From Acinetobacter equi (GTDB lineage Bacteria > Pseudomonadota > Gammaproteobacteria > Pseudomonadales > Moraxellaceae): a DNA stretch of 64,000 bases. Positions 29,461-37,409 of this stretch are shown one piece after another. Below the pieces are notes generated by a model. That model was not told where the DNA came from. It worked only from the letters and a program-made list of their open reading frames with translations, and did no database searches. Location: contig NZ_CP012808.1 in NCBI RefSeq assembly GCF_001307195.1, forward strand, positions 1,488,001 through 1,552,000, read 5' to 3'. Made by a program: the position numbers and the translations under genes. Each line of letters begins with the position of its first letter. Positions within the stretch are counted from its first letter, which is position 1.

Positions 29461-30990
29461 ATGAATCAGGTTTATCCTATAAGTGATCTTAAAGGTGGTC
29501 GCTTAATACTGGCAGCTTTTGTATTGGCTTTAGCCAACTTTATGGTCGTCTTAGATATGACGATTGCCAATGTATCTGTACCTCATATTTCAGGAAGTTT
29601 GGCAGTTTCAGCCTCACAAGGGACGTGGGTTATTACCTCTTATGCAGTTGCAGAAGCAATTTGTGTTCCTTTAACAGGATGGCTTGCAGGACGCTTTGGT
29701 GCAGTTCGTACTTTTGCTGTGAGCTTATTTGGCTTTACTATTTTTTCTATTTTGTGTGGTTTATCTACCAGTTTAGAAATGCTGATATTTTGTCGAATTG
29801 GACAGGGGCTTTTTGGCGGTCCAATTATGCCATTAAGCCAAACTTTGCTAATGCGAATTTTCCCTCAAGAGAAGCAATCACAGGCAATGGGAATGTGGGC
29901 AATGACCACAGTTTTAGGTCCTATTTTAGGTCCTATTTTAGGTGGAACGATCAGTGATAATTGGTCTTGGCATTGGATTTTCTTTATTAATATTCCTGTG
30001 GGCTTGGTCTGTGCATACGCAGTTATGCGCTTATTAAAATCTGCAGAAACACCAACTGCAAAATTAAAAATAGATATGGGGGGATTGTTACTTCTCGTTC
30101 TATGGATTGGTGCTTTGCAGCTAATGTTGGATTTAGGTCATGAAAAGGACTGGTTTAATAACCCATTTATTGTCATTTTAGCGATTACATCTTTTGTTGG
30201 GTTGATTATTTTTACGATCTGGGAGCTGACAGAACGTCATCCTATAGTGAATATTCAAATCTTTAGATACCGAGGATTTACCATTTCAGTTTTAGCCTTA
30301 GCATTTGGCTTTGGTGCTTTTTTTGGCAGTATTGTACTTATTCCACAGTGGCTGCAAATTAACTTAGGATATACCGCAAGTTGGGCAGGACTACTGACTG
30401 CAACCATGGGGCTTGGTAGTTTAACGATGTCACCTATTGCAGCTAAACTAGCAATGAAATATGACCAACGGGCATTGGCAAGTTTTGGATTATGTTTACT
30501 TGGTGGTGTGACGCTTATGCGTGCTTTTTGGACTACAGATGCCGATTTTATGGCATTAGCATGGCCGCAAATATTACAAGGTTTTGCTGTTCCATTTTTC
30601 TTTATTCCTTTATCGAATATGGCTTTAGGTGCAGTTAAGCCACATGAAATGGCAGCGGCAGCAGGGTTAATGAACTTTTTAAGAACCATGGCAGGTGCTA
30701 TAGGTGCTTCTATTGCAGTCACAATTTGGGCTGATCATGCCAAGATTTCACGTGCAGAACTTTCGGGCTTATTACATATTGATGAAGTGAAAAATACTCT
30801 CATGAATATTGGCTTAAGTGAACAAGGCTCAATTGCTTACATTGCTAATTTAGTTGAATCTGAAGCAAATACTATTTCTGCTGATTATGTATTTTTTACG
30901 ATGTCTTTAGTTTTTTTCTTTGCTGGGCTTATTATTTGGTTATGTCCAAAACCAAAAGCAGGTATGGCAAGTAGTGAAAACTTACATTAA
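29461..30990 (+). CDS. emrB: DHA2-family MFS efflux pump (EmrB type)
   Basis: A 509-residue transporter with 14 predicted membrane segments, the DHA2 drug:H+ antiporter length. TM1 motif NFMVVLDMTIANVSVPHI (D1-like), motif A GWLAGRFGAVRTF after TM2, and motif C in TM5 GPILGPILGGTI. It partners with the EmrA-like adaptor just upstream; the pair is one operon ending at a strong terminator. Substrates of EmrAB systems include uncouplers and hydrophobic acids. With aromatic catabolism nearby, export of toxic phenolics is conceivable but only an inference. Confidence 0.9.
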   Translation: MNQVYPISDLKGGRLILAAFVLALANFMVVLDMTIANVSVPHISGSLAVSASQGTWVITSYAVAEAICVPLTGWLAGRFGAVRTFAVSLFGFTIFSILCGLSTSLEMLIFCRIGQGLFGGPIMPLSQTLLMRIFPQEKQSQAMGMWAMTTVLGPILGPILGGTISDNWSWHWIFFINIPVGLVCAYAVMRLLKSAETPTAKLKIDMGGLLLLVLWIGALQLMLDLGHEKDWFNNPFIVILAITSFVGLIIFTIWELTERHPIVNIQIFRYRGFTISVLALAFGFGAFFGSIVLIPQWLQINLGYTASWAGLLTATMGLGSLTMSPIAAKLAMKYDQRALASFGLCLLGGVTLMRAFWTTDADFMALAWPQILQGFAVPFFFIPLSNMALGAVKPHEMAAAAGLMNFLRTMAGAIGASIAVTIWADHAKISRAELSGLLHIDEVKNTLMNIGLSEQGSIAYIANLVESEANTISADYVFFTMSLVFFFAGLIIWLCPKPKAGMASSENLH

Positions 30991-31009
30991 AACCAACTGG
31001 AAAAAAATA

Positions 31010-31038
31010 AAAAAACCGCAATAAATTGCGGTTTTTTT
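31010..31038. terminator. Bidirectional intrinsic terminator
   Basis: ACCGCAAT/ATTGCGGT (31015-31022 and 31025-31032) with A and T flanks lies between the convergent emrB and glpK. Confidence 0.9.
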
Positions 31039-31059
31039 ATGATTGTTAAAATTAATTCA

Positions 31060-32547
31060 TTAGATAATATCGGATTTAGCACGTTTTAAAGCAGTTTGCC
31101 ATTGTGCTAAATAACTTTGTCGTTGATCTTCATTCATTTTTGGCTCAAATGCACGATCTAATTGCCAAGATTGTGAAATATCTGAAAAATTACTAAATAT
31201 ACCTGCTTTTAATCCGGCCATTGCTGCAGCACCCCAAGCAGTAGATTCCAACATTTGTGGACGTAAAACTGGAACATTTAAAATATCCGCTTGGAATTGC
31301 ATAAGCATATCATTTTGGCTAGCACCACCATCAACACGGAGTTCTTTGAGCGGATGAGCTAAGTCAGATTTCATTGCGGTTAGTACATCTGAAACTTGGA
31401 ATGCAATAGATTCTAATGCCGCACGTGCAATGTGTTCCTTTGTTGTACCACGAGACATTCCACATAAAAGTGCGCGTGCATCACTATCCCAATGAGGGGC
31501 ACCAAGTCCTGTAAATGCTGGAACGAGAACAACGCCATCTGTATGCTGTACTTTTGTTGCTAACTTTTCAACATCACTACTTTTTTGAATAATTCCCAAA
31601 CCATCTCTTAGCCATTGAACGACGGCACCTGCCATAAAGACACTGCCTTCAAGAGCAAATGTAGTTTGATTTTGGGTTTTCCAAGCCAATGTAGATAATA
31701 ATTTATTTTGACTGTATTGAACTTGATCACCACTATTGAATAATAGAAAACAACCTGTTCCATATGTATTTTTTGCCATACCAACATCAAAACAAGACTG
31801 ACCAAATAAAGCAGCTTGTTGATCTCCTAAAATGCCTGTAATAGGAATATTTGCACCTAATAACCCTGTTGCTGTATCTGCTACATAGGTATCTGAATTG
31901 ATGATTTGAGGAAGAATAGAAACTGGAATATTAAATAATTCGAGTAATTCTGTATCCCAAGATTGGGTTTCTAAATTCATGAGCATCGTACGAGAGGCAT
32001 TACTTGCTTCAATGATATGTGTTGTACCTTGGGTAAGATTCCAAACTAACCAACTATCAATAGTGCCAAATGCGACATGCCCATCTTCTGCAAGTTTTCT
32101 TAGCCCTTGAATATTTTCTAGTAACCAAACGAGTTTTCCTGCACTAAAATAAGGATCTATTCGTAATCCAGTTCTATGTTGAATTTTTTCACTTAGGCGC
32201 TTTTGACTAAGTTGGTTGCACCATGGTGTTGCCCGTCGATCTTGCCAGATAATAGCAGGTGCAAGTGGTTTACCTGTGCGCTTATCCCAAATAACGGTTG
32301 TTTCTCTTTGGTTTGTTAAACCAATTGCTTTAATATCTTTTGCTAAAATACTCGCTTGGGCAAGTGCTTGCTGAATTACAGCAATTTGTGATGACCAAAT
32401 TTCTAAAGCATCTTGCTCGACCCAACCAGATTGTGGAGTATGAATATGGGTTTCTTGTTGAGCTATTGCTTGAATTTCTCCATGCTCATTAAAAATGATG
32501 GCACGACTTGATGTTGTACCTTGATCTAGTGCAAGTAAAAAGCTCAT
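31060..32547 (-). CDS. glpK: Glycerol kinase
   Basis: A 495-residue FGGY kinase of the usual length. N-terminal phosphate loop LALDQGTTSSRAIIF, NQRETTVIWDKRTGKPL, substrate region WLVWNLTQG, GILGDQQAALFGQ and the C-terminal FGGY-type LRVDGGASQNDMLMQFQADIL. It phosphorylates glycerol to glycerol-3-phosphate. glpF, glpD and glpR are not adjacent. It is divergent from ssrA. Confidence 0.97.
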   Translation of the reverse strand: MSFLLALDQGTTSSRAIIFNEHGEIQAIAQQETHIHTPQSGWVEQDALEIWSSQIAVIQQALAQASILAKDIKAIGLTNQRETTVIWDKRTGKPLAPAIIWQDRRATPWCNQLSQKRLSEKIQHRTGLRIDPYFSAGKLVWLLENIQGLRKLAEDGHVAFGTIDSWLVWNLTQGTTHIIEASNASRTMLMNLETQSWDTELLELFNIPVSILPQIINSDTYVADTATGLLGANIPITGILGDQQAALFGQSCFDVGMAKNTYGTGCFLLFNSGDQVQYSQNKLLSTLAWKTQNQTTFALEGSVFMAGAVVQWLRDGLGIIQKSSDVEKLATKVQHTDGVVLVPAFTGLGAPHWDSDARALLCGMSRGTTKEHIARAALESIAFQVSDVLTAMKSDLAHPLKELRVDGGASQNDMLMQFQADILNVPVLRPQMLESTAWGAAAMAGLKAGIFSNFSDISQSWQLDRAFEPKMNEDQRQSYLAQWQTALKRAKSDII

Positions 32548-32636
32548 AAAATATTGAGATGCTAATTTGAATTTTTAAATTCTAGCGTAAATATGAAAAT
32601 AAACGCATTAAGTTGTGTGAGTGAGTAAAAAACAAG

Positions 32637-32664
32637 CTGATATTTTTTTCTTTTATGCTATGAT
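32637..32664 (+). promoter_or_regulatory. Likely ssrA promoter
   Basis: A -10 like TATGAT (32659-32664) is preceded, 16 bp upstream, by CTGATA (32637-32642, 4 of 6 matches to the -35 consensus). This would start transcription a few bases before the mature tmRNA 5' end. Confidence 0.5.
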
Positions 32665-32677
32665 GACTCTGTACTTT

Positions 32678-33037
32678 GGGGATGTTTCTGGCTTCGACGC
32701 TGGTGATGAAACTCATAGATGCATGCCGAGAGCGCATTTTCTCTCGTAAATAAAATTTGCATTTTTATAGTCGCAAACGACGAATCTTACGCTCTAGCTG
32801 CCTAAGGGCAGCTTGTCCGCATCTCTGAATACTTGTGGTTAGAGATCCCGACTGAAGCGCACGCACACAAGTCCGTATAACATCAAGCCTTGGGGTGTTG
32901 TACTAAACTAAAAGGATCGCGATTTGTATCCTGTTCGTCGGGTCACAAAAAGCTAAAATAATAGACGATATCTAAGCATGTAGTATTCTCGAGCGTAATG
33001 CTGGCGGACGCGGGTTCAACTCCCGCCATCTCCACCA
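32678..33037 (+). ncRNA. ssrA: Transfer-messenger RNA (tmRNA)
   Basis: The 5' end GGGGATGTTTCTGGCTTCGA and the 3' end TTCAACTCCCGCCATCTCCACCA form the alanyl tRNA-like domain with encoded CCA, 360 nt in all. The resume codon GCA is at 32773 and the tag frame reads ANDESYALAA before TAA 32803-32805 (the charged Ala is added before it). tmRNA rescues stalled ribosomes with SmpB and marks nascent chains for proteolysis. Its 3' end is a frequent integration site for mobile elements, and integrase remnants follow here. Confidence 0.97.
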
Positions 33038-33079
33038 AATACCTAACAAAACATACCAAGATATGGTTTGTTAAACACT

Positions 33080-33115
33080 AAAAAGGCTTGATTCTAAAGG
33101 GATTAAGCCTTTTTT
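33080..33115 (+). terminator. Terminator downstream of ssrA, also copy 1 of a direct repeat
   Basis: AAAAAGGCTTGAT/ATTAAGCCTTTTT (33080-33092 and 33102-33115, one wobble pair) is followed by T's. Bases 33082-33115 recur with a single T-to-C difference at 36010-36043. Four TGTAC motifs follow (33151, 33164, 33176, 33207), before the integrase start. Confidence 0.85.
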
Positions 33116-33216
33116 CTTGCCTAAACATAACTAAATATAACTAGCTATAGTGTACATGCACCGTGTACACTGTCTTGTACATTGCAATATTTATTGAACT
33201 CACTGGTGTACAAGCC

Positions 33217-33333
33217 ATGAAAAGAACAGATATAAAACGCCGTCCTTTATCTGATACCACCTTAGCTGGCACTGTTGCAAATAGCTCCTATGATAGGCTA
33301 AAGATCTTATTTGATTTGAGATACAGTGTATGA
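33217..33333 (+). pseudogene. Tyrosine integrase 5' remnant fused into the IS
   Basis: The ATG at 33217 opens 17 codons reading MKRTDIKRRPLSDTTLA, the N-terminal arm-binding start of Acinetobacter phage/island integrases (about 400 residues when whole, from memory). The frame then enters the left end of the IS at 33268 and stops at TGA 33331-33333. This yields a 38-residue chimera whose stop overlaps the transposase ATG (ATGA). The remaining integrase is absent on the far side of the IS, so it was lost in a deletion, not merely interrupted. Confidence 0.75.
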
Positions 33334-34084
33334 ATCCATTCCATGGCCGACATTTTCAAGGTGAAATTATTCTTTGGGCGGTTCGTTGGTATTGTAAATA
33401 TGGCATCAGCTATCGTGAACTTCAGGAAATGCTTGCTGAACGAGGTGTAAATGTTGATCACACTACGATTTATCGTTGGGTGCAGCGTTATGCGCCTGAA
33501 ATGGAAAAACGTTTACGCTGGTATTGGCGCAATCCTACAGATTTACATGCATGGCATATGGATGAAACTTATATCAAAGTAAATGGCAAATGGACCTATC
33601 TCTACCGTGCTGTGGATCAACGTGGTCATACCATTGATTTCTATCTTTCATCTCGACGAAATACCCAATCGGCTTATCGCTTTCTCTCCAAGATCTTCAA
33701 CAATGTGAAAAAGTGGCAAATTCCACGCGTAATCAATACAGATAAAGCTCCGACTTATGGGCGTGCGTTATCACGATTAAAACGAGAAGGAAAATGTCCT
33801 GAAAGCCTTAAACATCAGCAGATTAAATACAAAAATAATGTGATTGAATGTGATCATAGCAAGCTGAAGAGAATCATTAAGCCCATGTTAGGATTTAAAT
33901 CAATGAAAACGGCATATGCCACCATTAAAGGTATTGAAGTGATGCGTGCACTACGCAAAGGACAAGCTTCATTATTTTATCGGGGTCATGCCTTAGGAGA
34001 AGTGTATTTAGTGAATAGAGTTTTCGGAATTTAAGCAACATTTAAACAAAAATTACAGCCTCACTTCCTATTTGCAACAGTGCC
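33268..34084 (+). mobile_element. Complete IS6-family insertion sequence (IS26/IS1006-like)
   Basis: An 817-bp element bounded by perfect 17-bp terminal inverted repeats GGCACTGTTGCAAATAG (33268-33284 and complement at 34068-34084). The first 14 bases equal the IS26-type end. It carries one intact transposase gene. The 8-bp flanks differ (CCTTAGCT on the left, TCTCAAAT on the right), so there is no target-site duplication. IS6 elements typically show this after replicative intramolecular transposition or recombination that deletes adjacent DNA. This agrees with the truncated integrase on its left. Confidence 0.95.
33330..34034 (+). CDS. tnp: IS6-family DDE transposase
   Basis: An intact 234-residue transposase, the family length. 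N-terminal helix-turn-helix region YGISYRELQEMLAERGVNVDH. The catalytic DDE triad lies in WHMDETYIKVNG, INTDKAPTYGRAL and the Glu of NVIECDHSKLKR. The K/R-rich end follows LGFKSMKTAYATIKGIEVMRALRKGQ. It closely resembles IS26 and IS1006-group enzymes. It moves the element by copy-in cointegrate formation. The start overlaps the stop of the chimeric integrase remnant. Confidence 0.96.
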   Translation: MNPFHGRHFQGEIILWAVRWYCKYGISYRELQEMLAERGVNVDHTTIYRWVQRYAPEMEKRLRWYWRNPTDLHAWHMDETYIKVNGKWTYLYRAVDQRGHTIDFYLSSRRNTQSAYRFLSKIFNNVKKWQIPRVINTDKAPTYGRALSRLKREGKCPESLKHQQIKYKNNVIECDHSKLKRIIKPMLGFKSMKTAYATIKGIEVMRALRKGQASLFYRGHALGEVYLVNRVFGI

Positions 34085-34116
34085 TCTCAAATAGTATTTT
34101 CAGTAAACTTAAATTA

Positions 34117-35618
34117 TTACATTATCCATTCTATTGGTAGGATTGAGATCACTTTGATTGTAAGTCTTTGAAATAAAGTGGTCTCTGGTTCATATTTATG
34201 TGTTGTTACATTGCCATCATGATGCTCAAGCCATATAATTTTTCCATATTTATTAAGTTTTAGTTCGTAGGCGATACGAGGTAATAATAGAGATAATGAT
34301 TCATGAATTTCTTGTTGTAAACTTTCAGATTCAAGTATCAAACCAACTTCAGTATTTAATGATTTAGATCTTGGATCAAAATTAAATGATCCAATAAAAA
34401 CTTTGTGATCAATATAGAAAAATTTAGCATGTAAACAAGATCTATTTTTGTTTTGAGTTGGAATGATATTACCTGTTATAATTTCATACCAAGTTTGTTT
34501 TTTTGTTGAATGAAGGGTTTTAACTCATAAATTTTTATATTTGAAGTTAAAAGTTTTTGTCTATATTTTTGATAAAAAGCATGCACAATCGGAACATTAT
34601 TTGCTAAATAAGAATTAGTGAGAATACGAACACTGACATGCGATTCTTTAATATTCGTTAATTGCTTTACACCGAATTTAGTTGGAATGAAATATGCTGA
34701 AACGAGTTGAAAATGATACTTTGGCATTCCCATTATTTTTATAAATTTATTGTACAAAAGATCCTCTTTATTAACTTTGTTTCTAGTTTTGTTAGGTGTG
34801 TCTCCAATAAAATGGGCTTTTGCCCAACGGAGTGGATATTTAGCTAAATGATATTCTCTAAGTAACTTTTCAGTACGGAAGAGTTTTTCTTTATCTATGG
34901 TTTTTACAAGACTTTCTTGCTCATATTTATTTTTTAACTGTTGTAGACCAGCTGCTGTACCTGATTTTAAAAAATAATTAACAGGACAACTTAATGTATC
35001 ATTCCAAAAGTCTAGAAATAACCGATTGGCATCTTTAACAGGTGGGCCATAAAATAGAATATCGAAATCCGTAAATTCAGATTTATTACTAGCATTAAAA
35101 TACTGACGACTAATATTTCTTCCACCAGTAACTGCAATTTCACCATCAGCAATTATAAGTTTATTATGCATACGACGGTTTATTTGAAATGCTCTATATA
35201 AAAAATCTAATGCACGTAATTTTCTAAATTTATAGGGATTATAAAATTTAATAGAAAAATTTGGATGAATTACAAGTTGTTCTAAACTAGAATCAAGTTG
35301 AGTGCCATTTTGATCATCAATTAGTAATCGAATTTGTACTCCTCTATTAGCTGCCCTAAGAAGTTCTGAAAGAAGTAAGTGTCCAAGCTCATCGTTTTCC
35401 CAAATATAGTATTGTAAATCGATATGATGTTGGGCCTTGGTGATTAAGTGTAATCTGGTTGCAATACTTAAAAAAGCTTCATATAACGGTAAAAATGCAG
35501 TTAGACCTTCTGCAATTTTAGTATCAATATTTTGTTCGGAATGAAACCAATAATTACTATCAATAGGGGAGCTTGATGCTTCTGAACTATTTATATATTT
35601 TTTTATACGCTCTACCAT
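34117..35618 (-). pseudogene. Phospholipase D-family protein (cardiolipin synthase-like), frameshifted
   Basis: The frame from ATG 35618 runs 380 residues with the first HKD motif MHNKLIIADGEIAVTGGRN and stops near 34476. The rest, with the second HKD motif LHAKFFYIDHKVFIGSFNFDPRS, continues in another frame to TAA 34117-34119. The break is in a run of seven A's on the coding strand (plus-strand T's 34498-34504); an eighth A would restore a protein of about 500 residues (QQKKQTWYEIITGN). Both HKD motifs are needed for phosphatidyl transfer, so the present product should be inactive. It may be a pseudogene, a slippage switch or a sequencing error. The IS end lies 33 bp away. Confidence 0.82.
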
Positions 35619-36009
35619 GAGTAATTATAATCCTATATGAAAAGAGTACATTTCACTTATTATAAAATTATTTTCCTATTTTAAAAAGATTGAATTGAAC
35701 TGAGTTTTACTACATAAAGGTTTGAAAGGCAGAGTTACTAAACTCAGGCATTACAGAGGTAATTATTAGAGCATTGATTATTTTGAAATATTATAACATA
35801 TCATTTTATAGTGAATTCACACGTGTTAAAATTAGTACCTAAGTTCAAATCCTAGAATTGAATTTGAACAAAATTAGTTTTAGTACTCAATGCACTAAAT
35901 CTGATTTGGGTAAAAATTGGGTAAAATTTTTCTATTATATGAATTAGTATTTAAAATCAATGGGTTATTAACTGAATTCAATTGACGTCATCGTTTTAAA
36001 TAGTAGATG
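35619..36009. other. Intergenic AT-rich stretch in the integration scar
   Basis: No gene is seen. It contains a tandem TTGGGTAAAA pair (35906-35915 and 35917-35926, 11-bp period) and an inverted repeat GTTCAAAT/ATTTGAAC (35843-35850 and 35862-35869). These could be integrase arm sites or remains of the element. The 3' end of tmRNA is not repeated here. Confidence 0.5.
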
Positions 36010-36043
36010 AAAGGCTTGATTCTAAAGGGATCAAGCCTTTTTT
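36010..36043 (+). repeat. Copy 2 of the ssrA-distal hairpin repeat
   Basis: 33 of 34 bases match 33082-33115, including the stem AAAGGCTTGAT/ATCAAGCCTTT and T tail. The single change (T to C) restores a Watson-Crick pair in the stem. It is followed, as in copy 1, by an AT-rich leader and an integrase start. Confidence 0.85.
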
Positions 36044-36114
36044 ATATGCATATAATTGAGTATATCTAGATATAGAAACACACTCTATTTTAAAACTCAT
36101 GGGGATACAAGATA

Positions 36115-36183
36115 GTGAAAAGATCTGCAATTAAGAGAAGACCATTAGCTGATACTGTATTAGCTATATCGAGTCTTAACTAA
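36115..36183 (+). pseudogene. Second integrase 5' remnant
   Basis: From GTG 36115 the frame reads VKRSAIKRRPLADTVLA, homologous to the 17-codon remnant at 33217 (12 of 17 positions equal, counting the start residues as different). It then departs to ISSLN and stops at TAA 36181-36183. Homology ends after the same Leu-Ala codons as in the first remnant, but there is no IS here. It looks like the scar of a second, related integrase once located at this site. Bases 36184-36351 show nothing recognisable. Confidence 0.6.
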
Positions 36184-36351
36184 AAATATTGAGAGTGAAT
36201 AATTGTTTATTATCATTTTTTACTTTTGTTACCTTTAAAAATCGATTAGGGATTTAATATTTAGCGAAGAATACATTCTCTTTTGAAGTATACGTCTATC
36301 TAAAATAATTTTTATTTCTGATATATTTTGATTGTTTAACTTAGTTCGATA

Positions 36352-37260
36352 TTAGACATCTTCAAAGTTTGTTCCTGAAAATAATGAAAAACAAACACGG
36401 CGTAACCATTGATTACTTGGATTATTGTGTACACGAGAATGCCAATGTTGTTTCACCTCATATTTAGCGAAATTAAAAGGAAGCTCGATAATTTTCAATC
36501 GTCCCCTAGATAATAAAACATGGCTTAAATAGTTCGGTATAGTTGCAATCGCATCAGTTTCCTGAATAACAAGTCCAATCCCTAAATAGCTTGGTAGCGT
36601 TACAGATGTATTTCTTTTAATACCGAGTTTTTGTAACTCATGTTCCACTACATAATGTCCACCCGTTGCTAAAATATCGATATGTAATTCTTGGCTATAT
36701 TGTTCAACTGTAATTCGATTCTCTCGTAAACGAGGATGTTCAGCATTTGCAATTACAACATAATGCTGATTAAAAAGTGTTTGTTGATAAAAGCCAGCTT
36801 CTAATTGAGGTAAGAAACCGATTGCTAAATCAATATCGCCTGATTCCATTAAACGTTGAGTATTATTGTCAATCGGAACAATATTTATACGAATATTGGG
36901 TGAATGTACCTGTAAGTAATTTATGAGCTTTGGCAATAAGACTAAATGACTAATGTCCGTCATACTGATATTGAATTGTTGATTTGATGTTCTAGGGTCA
37001 AATTCAACATTGAAGTCATTAATACTTTGAATTTGTGTTAAAACACTTCGAATTCCTTTTGATAAATTTATTGATAAATCAGTTGGTTGCATTTCATTTC
37101 CAACTCGAATAAATAAAGGATCATGATAATGTTCTCTTAATTTATTTAAGCCAATACTCACAGTTGGCTGACCAATTCCAAGCTCATCAGAAGCTTTTGA
37201 AACACTTCGATGTTTAAAAATTGCATCAAAAATATTCAATAAACGCGTATCAATGCTCAT
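36352..37260 (-). CDS. LysR-family regulator of the gentisate operon (MhbR/NagR-like)
   Basis: A 302-residue LysR-type regulator. The N-terminal helix-turn-helix is LLNIFDAIFKHRSVSKASDELGIGQPTVSIGLNKLREHY, followed by a linker helix and two alpha/beta effector subdomains (about 95-300). It is of the NahR/NagR/MhbR type. It is transcribed away from the gentisate dioxygenase gene across a 149-bp region with two palindromes, the standard layout for a LysR activator. The effector is probably gentisate or 3-hydroxybenzoate, which is inferred from context. Confidence 0.88.
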   Translation of the reverse strand: MSIDTRLLNIFDAIFKHRSVSKASDELGIGQPTVSIGLNKLREHYHDPLFIRVGNEMQPTDLSINLSKGIRSVLTQIQSINDFNVEFDPRTSNQQFNISMTDISHLVLLPKLINYLQVHSPNIRINIVPIDNNTQRLMESGDIDLAIGFLPQLEAGFYQQTLFNQHYVVIANAEHPRLRENRITVEQYSQELHIDILATGGHYVVEHELQKLGIKRNTSVTLPSYLGIGLVIQETDAIATIPNYLSHVLLSRGRLKIIELPFNFAKYEVKQHWHSRVHNNPSNQWLRRVCFSLFSGTNFEDV

Positions 37261-37278
37261 AAATTAGACAAAAAAACT

Positions 37279-37326
37279 GTATTGATATAATCAATACAGA
37301 GTATTGAATCTAGCGAATAGATTCAA
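37279..37326. promoter_or_regulatory. Divergent LysR operator region with two palindromes
   Basis: Palindrome 1 is GTATTGAT-ATA-ATCAATAC (37279-37286 and 37290-37297), which fits the LysR T-N11-A rule (T37282, A37294). Palindrome 2 is TTGAATCTA-GCGAA-TAGATTCAA (37304-37312 and 37318-37326). Their centres are 27 bp apart, suggesting the recognition and activation sites of a LysR tetramer. Confidence 0.7.
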
Positions 37327-37409
37327 GTTATTTTGGTTGCTAAATTAAAAAACAAGAAATATTGAATGCGAACTTTAGTTGCATCATTCATCAATGGAAG
37401 AGGTAAGTT

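Noticed and set aside
28303-30990. A dedicated antibiotic-resistance cassette
   Set aside because: The emrAB-like pair has chromosomal context, matching base composition and no mobile element next to it.
35839-35855. tRNA T-arm-like sequence CTAAG-TTCAAAT-CCTAG, possible att relic
   Set aside because: One mismatch in the stem, no acceptor stem or CCA, and no matching tRNA in the window; could be chance in AT-rich DNA.
33038-36010. attL/attR pair formed by the tmRNA 3' end
   Set aside because: Only one copy of the tmRNA 3' end is present. The 34-bp hairpin repeat lies outside the gene and is better seen as part of the element leader.
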